A stretch of DNA of 42,500 nucleotides from a bacterium (lineage in GTDB: Bacteria > Bdellovibrionota > UBA2428): contig JAACVK010000021.1 of the NCBI GenBank assembly GCA_009991595.1, forward strand, positions 28,254 to 70,753, in the 5' to 3' direction. Made by a program: the position numbers and the translations under genes. Shown here piece by piece: positions 1-8,620 of the stretch (positions are counted from its first letter, which is position 1; every line of letters begins with the position of its first letter). The notes under the pieces were generated by a model, which was not told the origin of the DNA, did not search any database, and saw only the letters and a program-made list of their open reading frames with translations.

Positions 1-1
1 T

Positions 2-3000
2 CGTTTGGAGCTTTTTGGCTTCAAGTCGTTCCAGCAAAAAACAATTATCAGTTTTGATCAACCCATCACGGCCATTGTCGGGAGTAACGGTTGTGGAAAA
101 TCCAATGTAGTGGATGCCTTGTATTGGGTTATGGGAGACATGTCTCCTAAGCATTTGCGTGGAACGCAAATGACCGACGTCATCTTCTCAGGAACTCGCG
201 ACTTTCCTGCCTTAGACATGGCGGAAGTCACGCTAGTTCTTGAGAGAGACGAAGCCAATGATCCTCCTTTGCCTCCTCAGTTTCAAGACATGAAGGAAAT
301 GCAAATCACCCGACGCTACTACCGTAGTGGTGACTCCGAATATTTCATCAACAAAACTCAATGCCGCTTGCGGGATATCCAAGAATTTTTTATGGACACC
401 GGTGTAGGCGCCAAAGCTTACTCCATCATTGAACAAGGTGCGATTGCACGAATGGTGCAACAGAAACCAGAAGATCGTCGCCTAGTGATTGAAGAAGTTG
501 CTGGCATCATGAAGTTCAAAGCGCGTCGTGCTGAAACAGAACGAAAGCTTGAACACACTCACACAAACATGCAGAGAATTGACGACATTCTCAAAGATCT
601 TCAACGCTCTCTTAACTCACTCAAGAGACAAGCCGACCGTGCTGAAAAATACAGCACTCTTACAACAGAGTTAAAAGATCTTGAACTTCGCCTCGCAGGC
701 CAGCAGTGGGTAGACCATCGCGACAGCACCTCTCAGAATTCTACTTTAAAAGAAGAATTGATCGTGCGCCTAAAAGAATCTGAAGTAGAACTCGACGAAA
801 AAAGAGCTCGCCTGAGCCATTTGCGCGAGCAACTTTTAGACATTGAGCAAAAGCTCGTAGAAAAACGCTCTCATCACCGTGATGCCGAACTAAGCCTCAA
901 AGACAACGAAGCCGAGTTAAGTAATTTAGAGCTCAAAAAAGACAACATCTCTCAAAGAATTTCCGACAATTGCCAACAATCAGAAAACTTGGCTGAACGA
1001 GACCTGATTCTTGATAAACAGATCCGAGAGATCAACTCCGAACTAGACTCCATGGTCTTAGATAGCTCTGAGGCTAAAAGCGCTTGGGAAGAGTGCCGAA
1101 CTAGCTTGCAAGAACAAAAAGAGCAAACCGAGCAACTAAGGGCGACTGTCGATACCGCTAGAAAAGAGTTTCACGAGACACAAGTTCAACAAACAAAGCT
1201 AACTGAACAAATTCAGAACTTTCAGCATAGTCATCGTGAACTGTCTGAAAAACAAGAACGCCTTGAAATTCAGATTAGCGAAGTTGAGTCCGAAACCAAA
1301 ATTCACAGCGCTGAAAAGGACACCACGTCTAGATTTCTTGAAGAAGCTTTTTCAAAGAGAACGGATTTAGAGTCCCAAAAGCGCCAGCACGACGCCTCTC
1401 TTTCTGAAGAGGAATCCCGCCGTGAAGCACTACAACTAGAACGCAACAAACTTCGAGACGAGCTCACGCACACTAAGATCCGAAAAGAACACCTCGAAGC
1501 TTTAGACCGCAAACTAGAAGGTGTGGACGCCGCCACTCGCTCTATAGCACTAAGACTACGAGAACTAGGTGAGCAAAGCCCCTTATTGGCCAACCACATT
1601 GAAGCGCCTGAAATTCTAGAACGAGCTATTGAAGCCGTTTTAGCTGGGAACCTTCAAAGAGCTTATGCCAAAAACTTAGAGCAAGTTTCTTCCTTGAAGA
1701 GCTTTCTAAGGAATTCTAATGACGAAGAAGCCAAGCGTGGCCGAACTCAACTCATTGTTGAGCAAATTTTCAAGAACCAAGACTTCAAAGAGTTGTCTTT
1801 GGACGCAGTTCCTTATCACGCCAGCGCCCCTACCGAGCTTCCTGGACCTGATAACGTCATCGGCTTTAGCTTAGAAAAGAAATTTAATTCCTTTTTAGAT
1901 TTTCTAGTCGCTGACCCCGATGTGATGGGACCACTGAACATCCTCATCGAAGAAAAAGAAGAGCAGAACAAAGACTGGACCAAGCTCCTCAAGAACGTTT
2001 GGGTTGTTAAAGAGTCCTCGTCCTTTGAACGCATCCTTCAAGCCTGTGATTACAAATTACCTATTGATCTGGTCAGCCTTAATGGCGACATGCTCACTCG
2101 TGAGGGTTACCTAGACCTAGCCGCCCTTGAAGAGTCTCAAGATCAAAGTGCTCACAGCCTTGTTCACAGGCGCAACGAGATCACTAAACTTTCAAATCTC
2201 CAGAACGAGTCCGAATCCGCTTTGGGGAATGTAGAGGCTAAACTACGAGTTTCTGAAGAAAGTGTAGAAAGCATTCGGGGTAAAATTCGCGAACTAACAG
2301 CCCAACTTGTGGACCTCAATCCAGACCTAGAAAAGCACTCTCAATTTTTGAGACAGGTTGAAGCTCAGCTTGCCCGATTGCAAGAAAAGGCAATTCTTCT
2401 AAAAAGTGATCTCGAAGCCTCCAAACTTAAGTCTATTGAAGTATCTAGCTCACTGGAAGCGGCCACACTGGGACTTACTAGCTGTGAAACCGAAGCTAAC
2501 TTGAAACAAGAGCTCCTAAATAACAGTGAAAGCAGCCTACAGGATGCGCTTAGCACGCTGAGAACCTCTGAAGAACAAAGCTATGCTCTTGAGAGAGCTT
2601 TCCAAGAGCTTAACAGCAAAGTTCAAGAAAAGCGCAATCAGCTGGCGTCCTACAAACAGGAGCGACAAATCTCTGAAACTCGGCACGAGCAGTTCAAGCT
2701 CGAGAACATGCGCTTAACCGAAGACCAAAAGAGCGTTGAAGCCGAACAAGAAAGCAAGCTAAGTATTCACAGTGAGCGAAAGCTAAAACTGGAAGAATTA
2801 GCCTCAGACCTTCATGAACATGAAGATAAAGTTTCTGAAGAGAAGCAAAGCGTCGACAAACTCGTTCGCGATGTGGAAGTCCTTGCCAACGACACTCAAC
2901 ACTACCAATCAACCATCAAAGATCTTGAGCAACAAAAAGCTATTGTTGATGAGAAGCTTAGAAACTTAGAAGAGAGAATCGAAGAAAAGTATCAGATTAA

Positions 3001-3730
3001 ACTCTCTACCTTAGAAGAAGAAAAGCTTCGCGAGATGCTTAGCCCTACTGATATTGAAGAAATGCTTAATGCTGAGGCTGCAAAAGCTCGCGTTGAAAAG
3101 CTACGAGATCAAATTGAAAAACTTGGCAAGATCAACATGGTTGCCAAGGAAGAGTTTGACGAAAAACGACAACGTTATGAGTATCTCTACATCCAGAAGA
3201 AAGATGTTGAAGATGCTATTTCTCAGCTCCGTGAAGCCATCGAAAAAATTGACCGCGAAAGCCGCGAGCGTTTTGCCGTAGCCTTTAACGACGTGAACAA
3301 AGCCTTCCAAACCACTTTCCCAATCCTTTTTGGTGGCGGGAATGCAGAACTAAGACTCACCAATCCCGATAGCCTCTTGGAAAGTGGCGTAGAGATTGTA
3401 GCTCAACCGCCCGGGAAGAAGCTGCAGTCTGTAACTCTACTTTCGGGTGGAGAAAAGGCCCTTACCGCCGTGAGTTTGATCTTCGGCATCTTTAGCGTGA
3501 AGCCTTCACCGTTTTGCGTCTTGGATGAAGTGGACGCTCCGTTGGATGACACCAACGTAGGCCGCTTTAATACCCAAGTTAGGAACATGTCGAAGACGTC
3601 TCAGATCATCATGATCACGCACCATAAGAAGACTATGGAAGCCAGTGATGCTCTGTATGGCGTAACCATGCAACAGCAAGGGATCTCCAAGGTTGCCAGC
3701 GCTAAACTCGGCCTCAATCAAAGAATGTAA
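2..3730 (+). CDS. smc: Chromosome segregation ATPase SMC (5' end cut by window edge)
   Basis: Structural maintenance of chromosomes protein, a homodimeric DNA-organising ATPase that works with ScpA/ScpB. Numbering from the TTG at base 5, the N-terminal head carries FGFKSF and a Walker A at residues 26-33 (GSNGCGKS; most SMCs have GPNGSGKS). Two long coiled-coil arms flank a hinge at roughly residues 510-690. The C-terminal head has the ABC signature LLSGGEKALTA and Walker B FCVLDEVDAPLDD. About 1,241 residues are visible, close to full SMC length. The reading frame is open through base 2 (an Arg codon precedes Leu-Glu-Leu), and SMCs normally begin with a few residues before this motif, so the true start lies just outside the window. 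The TTG is probably not the start. Neither scpA nor scpB is in the window. Confidence 0.96.
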   Translation, partial: RLELFGFKSFQQKTIISFDQPITAIVGSNGCGKSNVVDALYWVMGDMSPKHLRGTQMTDVIFSGTRDFPALDMAEVTLVLERDEANDPPLPPQFQDMKEMQITRRYYRSGDSEYFINKTQCRLRDIQEFFMDTGVGAKAYSIIEQGAIARMVQQKPEDRRLVIEEVAGIMKFKARRAETERKLEHTHTNMQRIDDILKDLQRSLNSLKRQADRAEKYSTLTTELKDLELRLAGQQWVDHRDSTSQNSTLKEELIVRLKESEVELDEKRARLSHLREQLLDIEQKLVEKRSHHRDAELSLKDNEAELSNLELKKDNISQRISDNCQQSENLAERDLILDKQIREINSELDSMVLDSSEAKSAWEECRTSLQEQKEQTEQLRATVDTARKEFHETQVQQTKLTEQIQNFQHSHRELSEKQERLEIQISEVESETKIHSAEKDTTSRFLEEAFSKRTDLESQKRQHDASLSEEESRREALQLERNKLRDELTHTKIRKEHLEALDRKLEGVDAATRSIALRLRELGEQSPLLANHIEAPEILERAIEAVLAGNLQRAYAKNLEQVSSLKSFLRNSNDEEAKRGRTQLIVEQIFKNQDFKELSLDAVPYHASAPTELPGPDNVIGFSLEKKFNSFLDFLVADPDVMGPLNILIEEKEEQNKDWTKLLKNVWVVKESSSFERILQACDYKLPIDLVSLNGDMLTREGYLDLAALEESQDQSAHSLVHRRNEITKLSNLQNESESALGNVEAKLRVSEESVESIRGKIRELTAQLVDLNPDLEKHSQFLRQVEAQLARLQEKAILLKSDLEASKLKSIEVSSSLEAATLGLTSCETEANLKQELLNNSESSLQDALSTLRTSEEQSYALERAFQELNSKVQEKRNQLASYKQERQISETRHEQFKLENMRLTEDQKSVEAEQESKLSIHSERKLKLEELASDLHEHEDKVSEEKQSVDKLVRDVEVLANDTQHYQSTIKDLEQQKAIVDEKLRNLEERIEEKYQIKLSTLEEEKLREMLSPTDIEEMLNAEAAKARVEKLRDQIEKLGKINMVAKEEFDEKRQRYEYLYIQKKDVEDAISQLREAIEKIDRESRERFAVAFNDVNKAFQTTFPILFGGGNAELRLTNPDSLLESGVEIVAQPPGKKLQSVTLLSGGEKALTAVSLIFGIFSVKPSPFCVLDEVDAPLDDTNVGRFNTQVRNMSKTSQIIMITHHKKTMEASDALYGVTMQQQGISKVASAKLGLNQRM

Positions 3731-3740
3731 TTTAACTTCT

Positions 3741-3773
3741 AGCGAGGATGGAACCCAAACCATTCTCGCTTTC
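3741..3773 (+). terminator. Possible weak intrinsic terminator after smc
   Basis: An 11-bp inverted repeat (3741-3751 with 3760-3770, one G-U pair) with an 8-nt loop begins 10 bases after the smc stop. It is followed by only two T residues, so termination would be inefficient or Rho-assisted. Its right arm is part of the 15-bp direct repeat at 3757-3771. Confidence 0.35.
3757..3771 (+). repeat. 15-bp direct repeat, left copy
   Basis: AAACCATTCTCGCTT occurs here and again at 4845-4859 in the same orientation. The two copies bracket the interrupted phosphatase gene. The left copy lies in the smc 3' hairpin; the right copy lies in the last codons of the converging aldehyde dehydrogenase. Chance is not excluded. 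Confidence 0.4.
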
Positions 3774-3854
3774 CAAAAAAGTGGCGCTTGGATGAAAAAG
3801 TGCCAGGTGCGAATGCACTTGCTCAATAAATGATAAAAGACTAGGCACTTCCAC

Positions 3855-4835
3855 ATGCGAACTCACAAACGATTCTTTTTGAGGCTCTGCATAGTTGGCC
3901 TATTGCTAAGACCTCCTTCCCTCATCGCTACAGAGCCCAATTGCTCAAAGGAACTCCAAACTCAACTAAGCACTGAAACAAGTCATGAAGTTTTAGAAAT
4001 GCTAAGGCCACTCCAAGAGAAAATGCTCCTTCAGCTTGAGAGCACGAGAAGCGCTTAATCCATTAAAGAGCTCGAAGCACAAATTTCTGAATTTTTTACC
4101 GACAACAAAAGTCTATGGATTGAAACTAACAACAAATTAAATCAAATGGCAAAAGTGCACCTCAACAGAGGGCCTTTGCAGATTAGAAATTCGGCCCAAG
4201 TCCTGCCCGGCGTCTATCGCTCTGAAGCCCCTACAATGGCGCAAATTCTTGCAAGCTTAAGAAAAGGCCAGATTGATAGAGTCATTTCGCTGAACATTGA
4301 AATGGGAATTCCCTATCAGTTTGATGACTCACCCTCTCCTCCTATGACTAGGGATCGTTCGGAGCGAATAAAAGAAGCAATGAAGAAAAACTTCTCAGAA
4401 AGCCCTCGTCATTTGATTCGTCTTGAACAGTTTCTTAAGGCGTATTTAAGAGACTATGAGTATTCCTTATCAGCTAGTTCAAAGAACTCTTCTTGGCATG
4501 AGCTTATAGGTTTAGGCGGCCCAGAAAGATTCATGGCAGGCTACTTTGAGGTGCTAAAAAAAATACAGCTTTATCGTCAGAACAACCTATCGGTTCTTTT
4601 CCACTGCGCCGTAGGAAAACATCGCACGGGCTTGATTGCCATGCTTATAAAAGCTCTAGACACTCCTCCGAAAGACAATCTTTCCATGGAAGATCTTTAC
4701 CTGGAATTCATCCACTTCAACTGGTTTGAAACCCCAATCTCTAAAGCCCATTATATGCTGACCCTTCCCCTTATTTTGAGAAGCTCCCCATTTAAAGGCC
4801 TTCAAAGCACTTGGATCTCTTCAACAAAAAACTAG
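3855..4835 (+). pseudogene. Secreted tyrosine-phosphatase-like protein interrupted by an in-frame TAA
   Basis: One continuous reading frame of 326 sense codons is broken only by TAA at 4056-4058. The first part (3855-4055) begins with a basic, then hydrophobic signal peptide (RLCIVGLLLRPPSLIATEP) and a helical stretch. After the stop, the frame carries on without another stop (SIKELEAQISEFF onward) into a phosphatase domain. The domain has the active-site P-loop HCAVGKHRTG: Cys251 and Arg257 when numbered through the stop, a CX5R signature of the tyrosine/dual-specificity phosphatase superfamily. One base change would restore the frame. The internal ATG at 4146 has no Shine-Dalgarno sequence and would make a product without the export signal. 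Explanations are recent nonsense decay, stop readthrough or a sequence error. Confidence 0.75.
4146..4835 (+). CDS. Phosphatase-domain fragment (downstream part of the interrupted gene)
   Basis: This is the 229-codon piece an automatic caller would report. It begins LNRGPLQIRNSAQVLPGVYRSEAP, a typical entry to DSP/PTP-like phosphatase domains (a 'presents as xxxLYRSxxP' segment). It holds the catalytic Cys154-X5-Arg160 P-loop numbered from this ATG. An acidic general-acid loop is not obvious. No ribosome binding site precedes the ATG, so independent translation is doubtful. It converges on the aldehyde dehydrogenase gene with 7 bases between the stops. I regard it as part of the larger broken gene rather than an independent gene. 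Confidence 0.5.
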   Translation: MAKVHLNRGPLQIRNSAQVLPGVYRSEAPTMAQILASLRKGQIDRVISLNIEMGIPYQFDDSPSPPMTRDRSERIKEAMKKNFSESPRHLIRLEQFLKAYLRDYEYSLSASSKNSSWHELIGLGGPERFMAGYFEVLKKIQLYRQNNLSVLFHCAVGKHRTGLIAMLIKALDTPPKDNLSMEDLYLEFIHFNWFETPISKAHYMLTLPLILRSSPFKGLQSTWISSTKN

Positions 4836-4842
4836 AAAAGGC

Positions 4843-6351
4843 CTAAACCATTCTCGCTTGAACTTGAGAGCAAGCGTAAATTGCAAACAAGCCTGCAGGA
4901 CGATGATTTCCAGAACGCCCCCATCCACCAAAAGGAAGGCGTGCACTCGCTCCGACTGTAGCACGGTTGTAATAAATCAAACCAGCGTTGATTCGATCCG
5001 CCGCATATTCAAACTCTGTTCTCGGACAAAAGACCGAAGAAACAAGTCCATATTTAGAGGTGTTGATCGAAGCAATTCCTTCATCAAAGCTGTCGATGGG
5101 ACAGAAGAACAAATCGGGCCCAAAAATTTCATGATTTTGATAAGCACTAGCGGGATCACACTTTGGAACAACATGAACGGACGGTGACACATAATGCCCA
5201 TTGGGAAGTGGCACATCCTTTAAGCGCGTCTTACCTTTTAGCGCCTTCGGACGCATGATGGTTTCAGCTCCATCGCTCTGAGCAATCTTGTTATAGCGCA
5301 AAAACTTATCTAGAGACTCTTCACTAATCAATGGGCCCATATAAGGCTTAGGGTCGGTGTCGAAAGGATGAGAAATAGACAACTCTTTTGCTTTTTGATG
5401 AAAGACTTGAATCAAATCCGACATGATCTGACGCTGAACATATACGCGCGATAGAGCTGTGCAACGCTGCCCGGTTGTAAGATAAGAGGAACGAATGAGT
5501 TCAGAGCTCAACATCTCAATATTCTTTTCACCCCAAATCAGAGCCGCATTCTTCCCACCCATCTCAAGAGCCACAATTTTCTCAGGGCTTTCAGCAAGAG
5601 TTTTTTGAATCTTAGCGCCAACCTCGTAACTACAAGTGGCAATGACTCCATCAACCTCTGTTTGGCGCATTAATCTCTTAGCCATTTCACCTGGACCTTG
5701 GATGAGTTGAAAAACACCGGGAGGAAAGCCCGCCGCTTCTGCAGCGTCTGCGTAAACTTGAGCACTGTAGGGAGTTTTTTCTGAAGGCTTTAAAATTACA
5801 GTGTTTCCCATCAACAAAGCTGGAACCACATGTCCATGACTTAAATGAACGGGGAAGTTAAAGGGGCCAATGATGAGCATCACTCCTTTAGGCATCCAAT
5901 GAATCTCACCTTTTTGAGTGTCGTTGATTTTTACGTGACTGGATTTCATCAGCTCAAGCCCATGCTCGATGGTGACTTCAATCTTCTTTTCTAAAAGAGA
6001 CGCCTCACCCAATGCTTCGTCCAAAGGCTTGCCCGTTTCTAGGGCGATCACTCGCCCCAATAGGAATTGTCTCTTCACTAGTTCAACACCAAATTTTTTA
6101 ACAAATTCACATCGTTTCTCTAAACCAATGTGACGCCAGGTCTTCAACGCTTCTGAAGCCGAGGCAGCGCTCTGCTCCACAGCGCTCAAAGAGTAATTTA
6201 AGGTCGGCAATTCCCACTCAATATTCGCCGGAGATCGAACGCCCCATTCCCCAGAAGAATCCTTAGAAAAGTCCATCCACTTTCCAGAAATGAAACTTCC
6301 TTTAAAATTCAATGTTGTGTCTAAAATCTGCTCAAGTGAAGGTGTCGTCAT
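4843..6351 (-). CDS. astD: Aldehyde dehydrogenase, probable N-succinylglutamate 5-semialdehyde dehydrogenase
   Basis: NAD(P)-dependent ALDH of 502 residues, the length of the family. Visible catalytic elements are Asn165 in GPFNFP, Lys188 in LKPSEKTP, general-base Glu263 in ALEMGGKNA, and nucleophile Cys297 in TTGQRCTALSR. The segments GHVVPALLMGNTVILKPSE and LPFGGWGRSGNHRPAG match AstD, the fourth step of arginine succinyltransferase degradation (succinylglutamate semialdehyde to succinylglutamate). The usual FTGS motif reads ATCS here, a departure from typical ALDHs. The ATG overlaps the astA stop (ATGA, 6348-6351), which implies translational coupling. The astA partner makes AstD the best assignment; another semialdehyde substrate is possible. 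Confidence 0.85.
   Translation of the reverse strand: MTTPSLEQILDTTLNFKGSFISGKWMDFSKDSSGEWGVRSPANIEWELPTLNYSLSAVEQSAASASEALKTWRHIGLEKRCEFVKKFGVELVKRQFLLGRVIALETGKPLDEALGEASLLEKKIEVTIEHGLELMKSSHVKINDTQKGEIHWMPKGVMLIIGPFNFPVHLSHGHVVPALLMGNTVILKPSEKTPYSAQVYADAAEAAGFPPGVFQLIQGPGEMAKRLMRQTEVDGVIATCSYEVGAKIQKTLAESPEKIVALEMGGKNAALIWGEKNIEMLSSELIRSSYLTTGQRCTALSRVYVQRQIMSDLIQVFHQKAKELSISHPFDTDPKPYMGPLISEESLDKFLRYNKIAQSDGAETIMRPKALKGKTRLKDVPLPNGHYVSPSVHVVPKCDPASAYQNHEIFGPDLFFCPIDSFDEGIASINTSKYGLVSSVFCPRTEFEYAADRINAGLIYYNRATVGASARLPFGGWGRSGNHRPAGLFAIYACSQVQARMV
4845..4859 (+). repeat. 15-bp direct repeat, right copy
   Basis: Exact copy of 3757-3771. On the minus strand it covers the last codons and stop of the aldehyde dehydrogenase gene, so this copy is probably the ancestral one if the repeat is meaningful. 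Confidence 0.4.
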
Positions 6352-7403
6352 TTAATCTCCAAAAAATAGAATTCACTGTTATTGCCAACGCTATAGAGTT
6401 TCTTCTGATCTTTGTTCAATACAAGCTCAGACTTACTATTGAAATCAAACAACCCCATAATAGCTTTCACTTCGCCTTGGTTAATATGAAGGCAAATTCC
6501 GTTTCTAGCTCTTAGTTTAAGGGCTCCTGAGTTTCGATACAATTTAAGTCTCTGTGTTCTTCGAATTAGTGACACCTCGGATAATTTCGCCCAGTAATGA
6601 GGACCTCCATCAAAAGGGTCAATCATTTGGGTGTATTTAAACCCAATAGATTCCAACATCGCCTTAACAGGTTGAGTATGAGGTCCAACCTGTCCAATGG
6701 CTTGACGAGCTTTCTTGCTTAAAAAACATGTGTAGATATCTCCCTCTGGAAAAAGGCCGTGAATAAACTCATTGCTTTGCTGAGATAACTTATCGGCCTT
6801 GTCATAATCCATCTTGGTAAACTTTCGCCCAATGTCCTCCCAAATTGGAGAACGACCATCACTATCAAAAGGGGGCAGCAGTTCACAAAGCAAATGTTCT
6901 CTGAACTGAGGCAGCCTAGCTGCCATATAAACAAAGCGCGTGTAGCTCAAAAACTTGCCTAGCTTTTCAGGGTGACCCCTGTATTTTTTATCTAAAATAA
7001 GCCCGCCTAGTTCAGTGGGGCCATCATAATCAAAATTCAAGCGCAAAACCTCATGATCGAGACCAACCTTTAAAGACCTTGAGTATTTTTTCTTTTTCAG
7101 AACAGAAAAATACATGTGAGGAGATTCAGGGGTGCCATGTTGCCCAACAATCAAACAGCAACCTACAACTCTCTTTTTAGATAAGTCTTCCAGGACGAAA
7201 AGATATTCAGAGTCTCGAGGATCTTTTGCCTGACTCTTAAAGCTTTTTATGGACTGCTTAATCTTCTTTTCTAAAGAAACGCGATCTTTCTGCAAAGTCA
7301 AAAATCCTGGAGTTCCAGCCAATCGATACAAACCGTCAATATCTTTTTTTTCGGCGCCTCTAATGATGAACATTCCTTCACGATATCCGCCTTTAAAGCC
7401 CAA
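6348..7403 (-). CDS. astA: Arginine N-succinyltransferase
   Basis: Transfers succinyl from succinyl-CoA to the alpha-amino group of arginine, the first step of the AST pathway. The protein follows AstA along its length: FIIRGAEKKDIDGLYRLA at the start, then DGPTELGGLILDKKYRG, GRSPIWEDIGRKFTKMD, a PEGDIYTCFLSKKARQ region, IGQVGPHTQPVKAMLE and a DPFDGGP segment. At about 350 residues it has normal AstA length. Two starts are possible. A TTG at 7403 has GAGG six bases upstream. An ATG at 7373 aligns exactly with the start of characterised AstA proteins but has a purine run directly against it. It is coupled to astD by a 4-base overlap. astB, astC and astE are not in the window, so the rest of the pathway must be elsewhere or absent. 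Confidence 0.88.
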   Translation of the reverse strand: MGFKGGYREGMFIIRGAEKKDIDGLYRLAGTPGFLTLQKDRVSLEKKIKQSIKSFKSQAKDPRDSEYLFVLEDLSKKRVVGCCLIVGQHGTPESPHMYFSVLKKKKYSRSLKVGLDHEVLRLNFDYDGPTELGGLILDKKYRGHPEKLGKFLSYTRFVYMAARLPQFREHLLCELLPPFDSDGRSPIWEDIGRKFTKMDYDKADKLSQQSNEFIHGLFPEGDIYTCFLSKKARQAIGQVGPHTQPVKAMLESIGFKYTQMIDPFDGGPHYWAKLSEVSLIRRTQRLKLYRNSGALKLRARNGICLHINQGEVKAIMGLFDFNSKSELVLNKDQKKLYSVGNNSEFYFLEIK

Positions 7404-7528
7404 TCAACGCCTCAAAGCTTCAAATTTTTGCTGAGCTCCGTCAAAGGCTTGTCCAACGTCAAATGACCTTCGATAGCCAGTCAAATTAACCCTGAACCCG
7501 CACAAACAATCTTTCATAAACTTAAGAG

Positions 7529-8620
7529 ATGCAACTAAGACGAAGCTTCCTTCTTTCTCTTCTCATCCCCATTGCAACCTTGGCTCTAGGACCCGCTCCT
7601 GCCCCTACCCCCAAGAAGAGTGTAATTGCGGCTATTGGCGACTTTAATAAGAGCAAAGGACGTAGCACCCTCCCCCCCATTGTCATTAACATCTTCAAAA
7701 GCATTCGAGAGATCTCAAGCCTAAGCTACACACTGGGTTTAGGAGACTTTTACGAAACTCTTTACGGTGCAGATGCTGAGGCAGAGGCCAAAGTTTTTTT
7801 TAACGGTTTAGCACAGCACTATTTAGCTGGAGGACACAAATTCTTCCCCACTTTAGGCAATCACGATACTCCCTCTCGCCTAAGGGAACACGCTACCGCA
7901 AAATGGAAACAAGTAAAATCAGACTCTGTCTTCCCCCTTCTCTCAGATGGTAGTCGCTGCGATCTTCACTACCCTAAAATGTATTGCTTTCTAGAGGAAG
8001 GGGTTTTCAACATCTCCTTGGACGATAGCTGTGACAGCTATCGAATCTGCAATTGGACCGAGCAAAGCAGCTGGTTGAAAAAAGTATTCGCCCTCTCTGA
8101 GGAACTCAAACGCAACGGCGACTCGGTGGCCACCATTGTCTTTGGGCATGTTCCGCTCTATTCCAATGCTCAAGATCCCCGCACTTCAGATTCAAAACTT
8201 TACGAAAACGGCCACCTTAGCACTCAACGCGGCCATCTCGACTTAGAAAGCTTAGAGGGCATGTTGGTCAGATATTCAGACCTCTTCATCACCGCACACA
8301 CTCACGTCCCCTATCCTGGCTATATGGATTACCAAGATGGACACAGATTGCGCACACTCTCCATCCCTTGCTCAGGTTCACACCCTCGAGATTTCTACAC
8401 GGGATCCAGAAATCCCATGAAGGGATTTCCCGGCTATGCACTGATCGAGGTTGATGGAACAAGTGGCGAGATAAGAACTGAAATTAAGGAATGTGATTCC
8501 AGTTCATGTGCAACCTTCAACAAGGAGAACTTTCCCTCAAATTTGCCAACAAACGTGAACGGCGTAGACCGCTATATCGATACTCGGCTCGACCCCAAAG
8601 GCGCTTCTAAAGCCCTTTAA
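7529..8620 (+). CDS. Secreted metallophosphoesterase, purple/tartrate-resistant acid phosphatase-like
   Basis: A signal peptide (basic MQLRR, then LLSLLIPIATLALG) is followed by a Pro-rich linker and a calcineurin-like phosphoesterase domain. The metal-binding blocks appear in order: AIGDFN near residue 35, LGLGDFYETLYG near 70, TLGNHD near 110, FGHVPLYS near 207 and TAHTHVPYPG near 250. The order and the GDFY block resemble tartrate-resistant acid phosphatases (GDNFY, GNHD, GHxxxxS, GHxH). The first block has Asn where PAPs have Trp-Gly, and the final GHxH is AHTH. Several Cys residues suit an exported, disulphide-bonded protein. It diverges from astA and converges on the next gene with a 4-base overlap of the ends. 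The substrate is unknown. Confidence 0.8.
   Translation: MQLRRSFLLSLLIPIATLALGPAPAPTPKKSVIAAIGDFNKSKGRSTLPPIVINIFKSIREISSLSYTLGLGDFYETLYGADAEAEAKVFFNGLAQHYLAGGHKFFPTLGNHDTPSRLREHATAKWKQVKSDSVFPLLSDGSRCDLHYPKMYCFLEEGVFNISLDDSCDSYRICNWTEQSSWLKKVFALSEELKRNGDSVATIVFGHVPLYSNAQDPRTSDSKLYENGHLSTQRGHLDLESLEGMLVRYSDLFITAHTHVPYPGYMDYQDGHRLRTLSIPCSGSHPRDFYTGSRNPMKGFPGYALIEVDGTSGEIRTEIKECDSSSCATFNKENFPSNLPTNVNGVDRYIDTRLDPKGASKAL

Noticed and set aside
4146-4835. The phosphatase frame as a normal independent gene.
   Set aside because: No ribosome binding site, no signal peptide, and the frame continues upstream through a single stop into a signal-peptide region. Interpreted as part of a broken gene instead.
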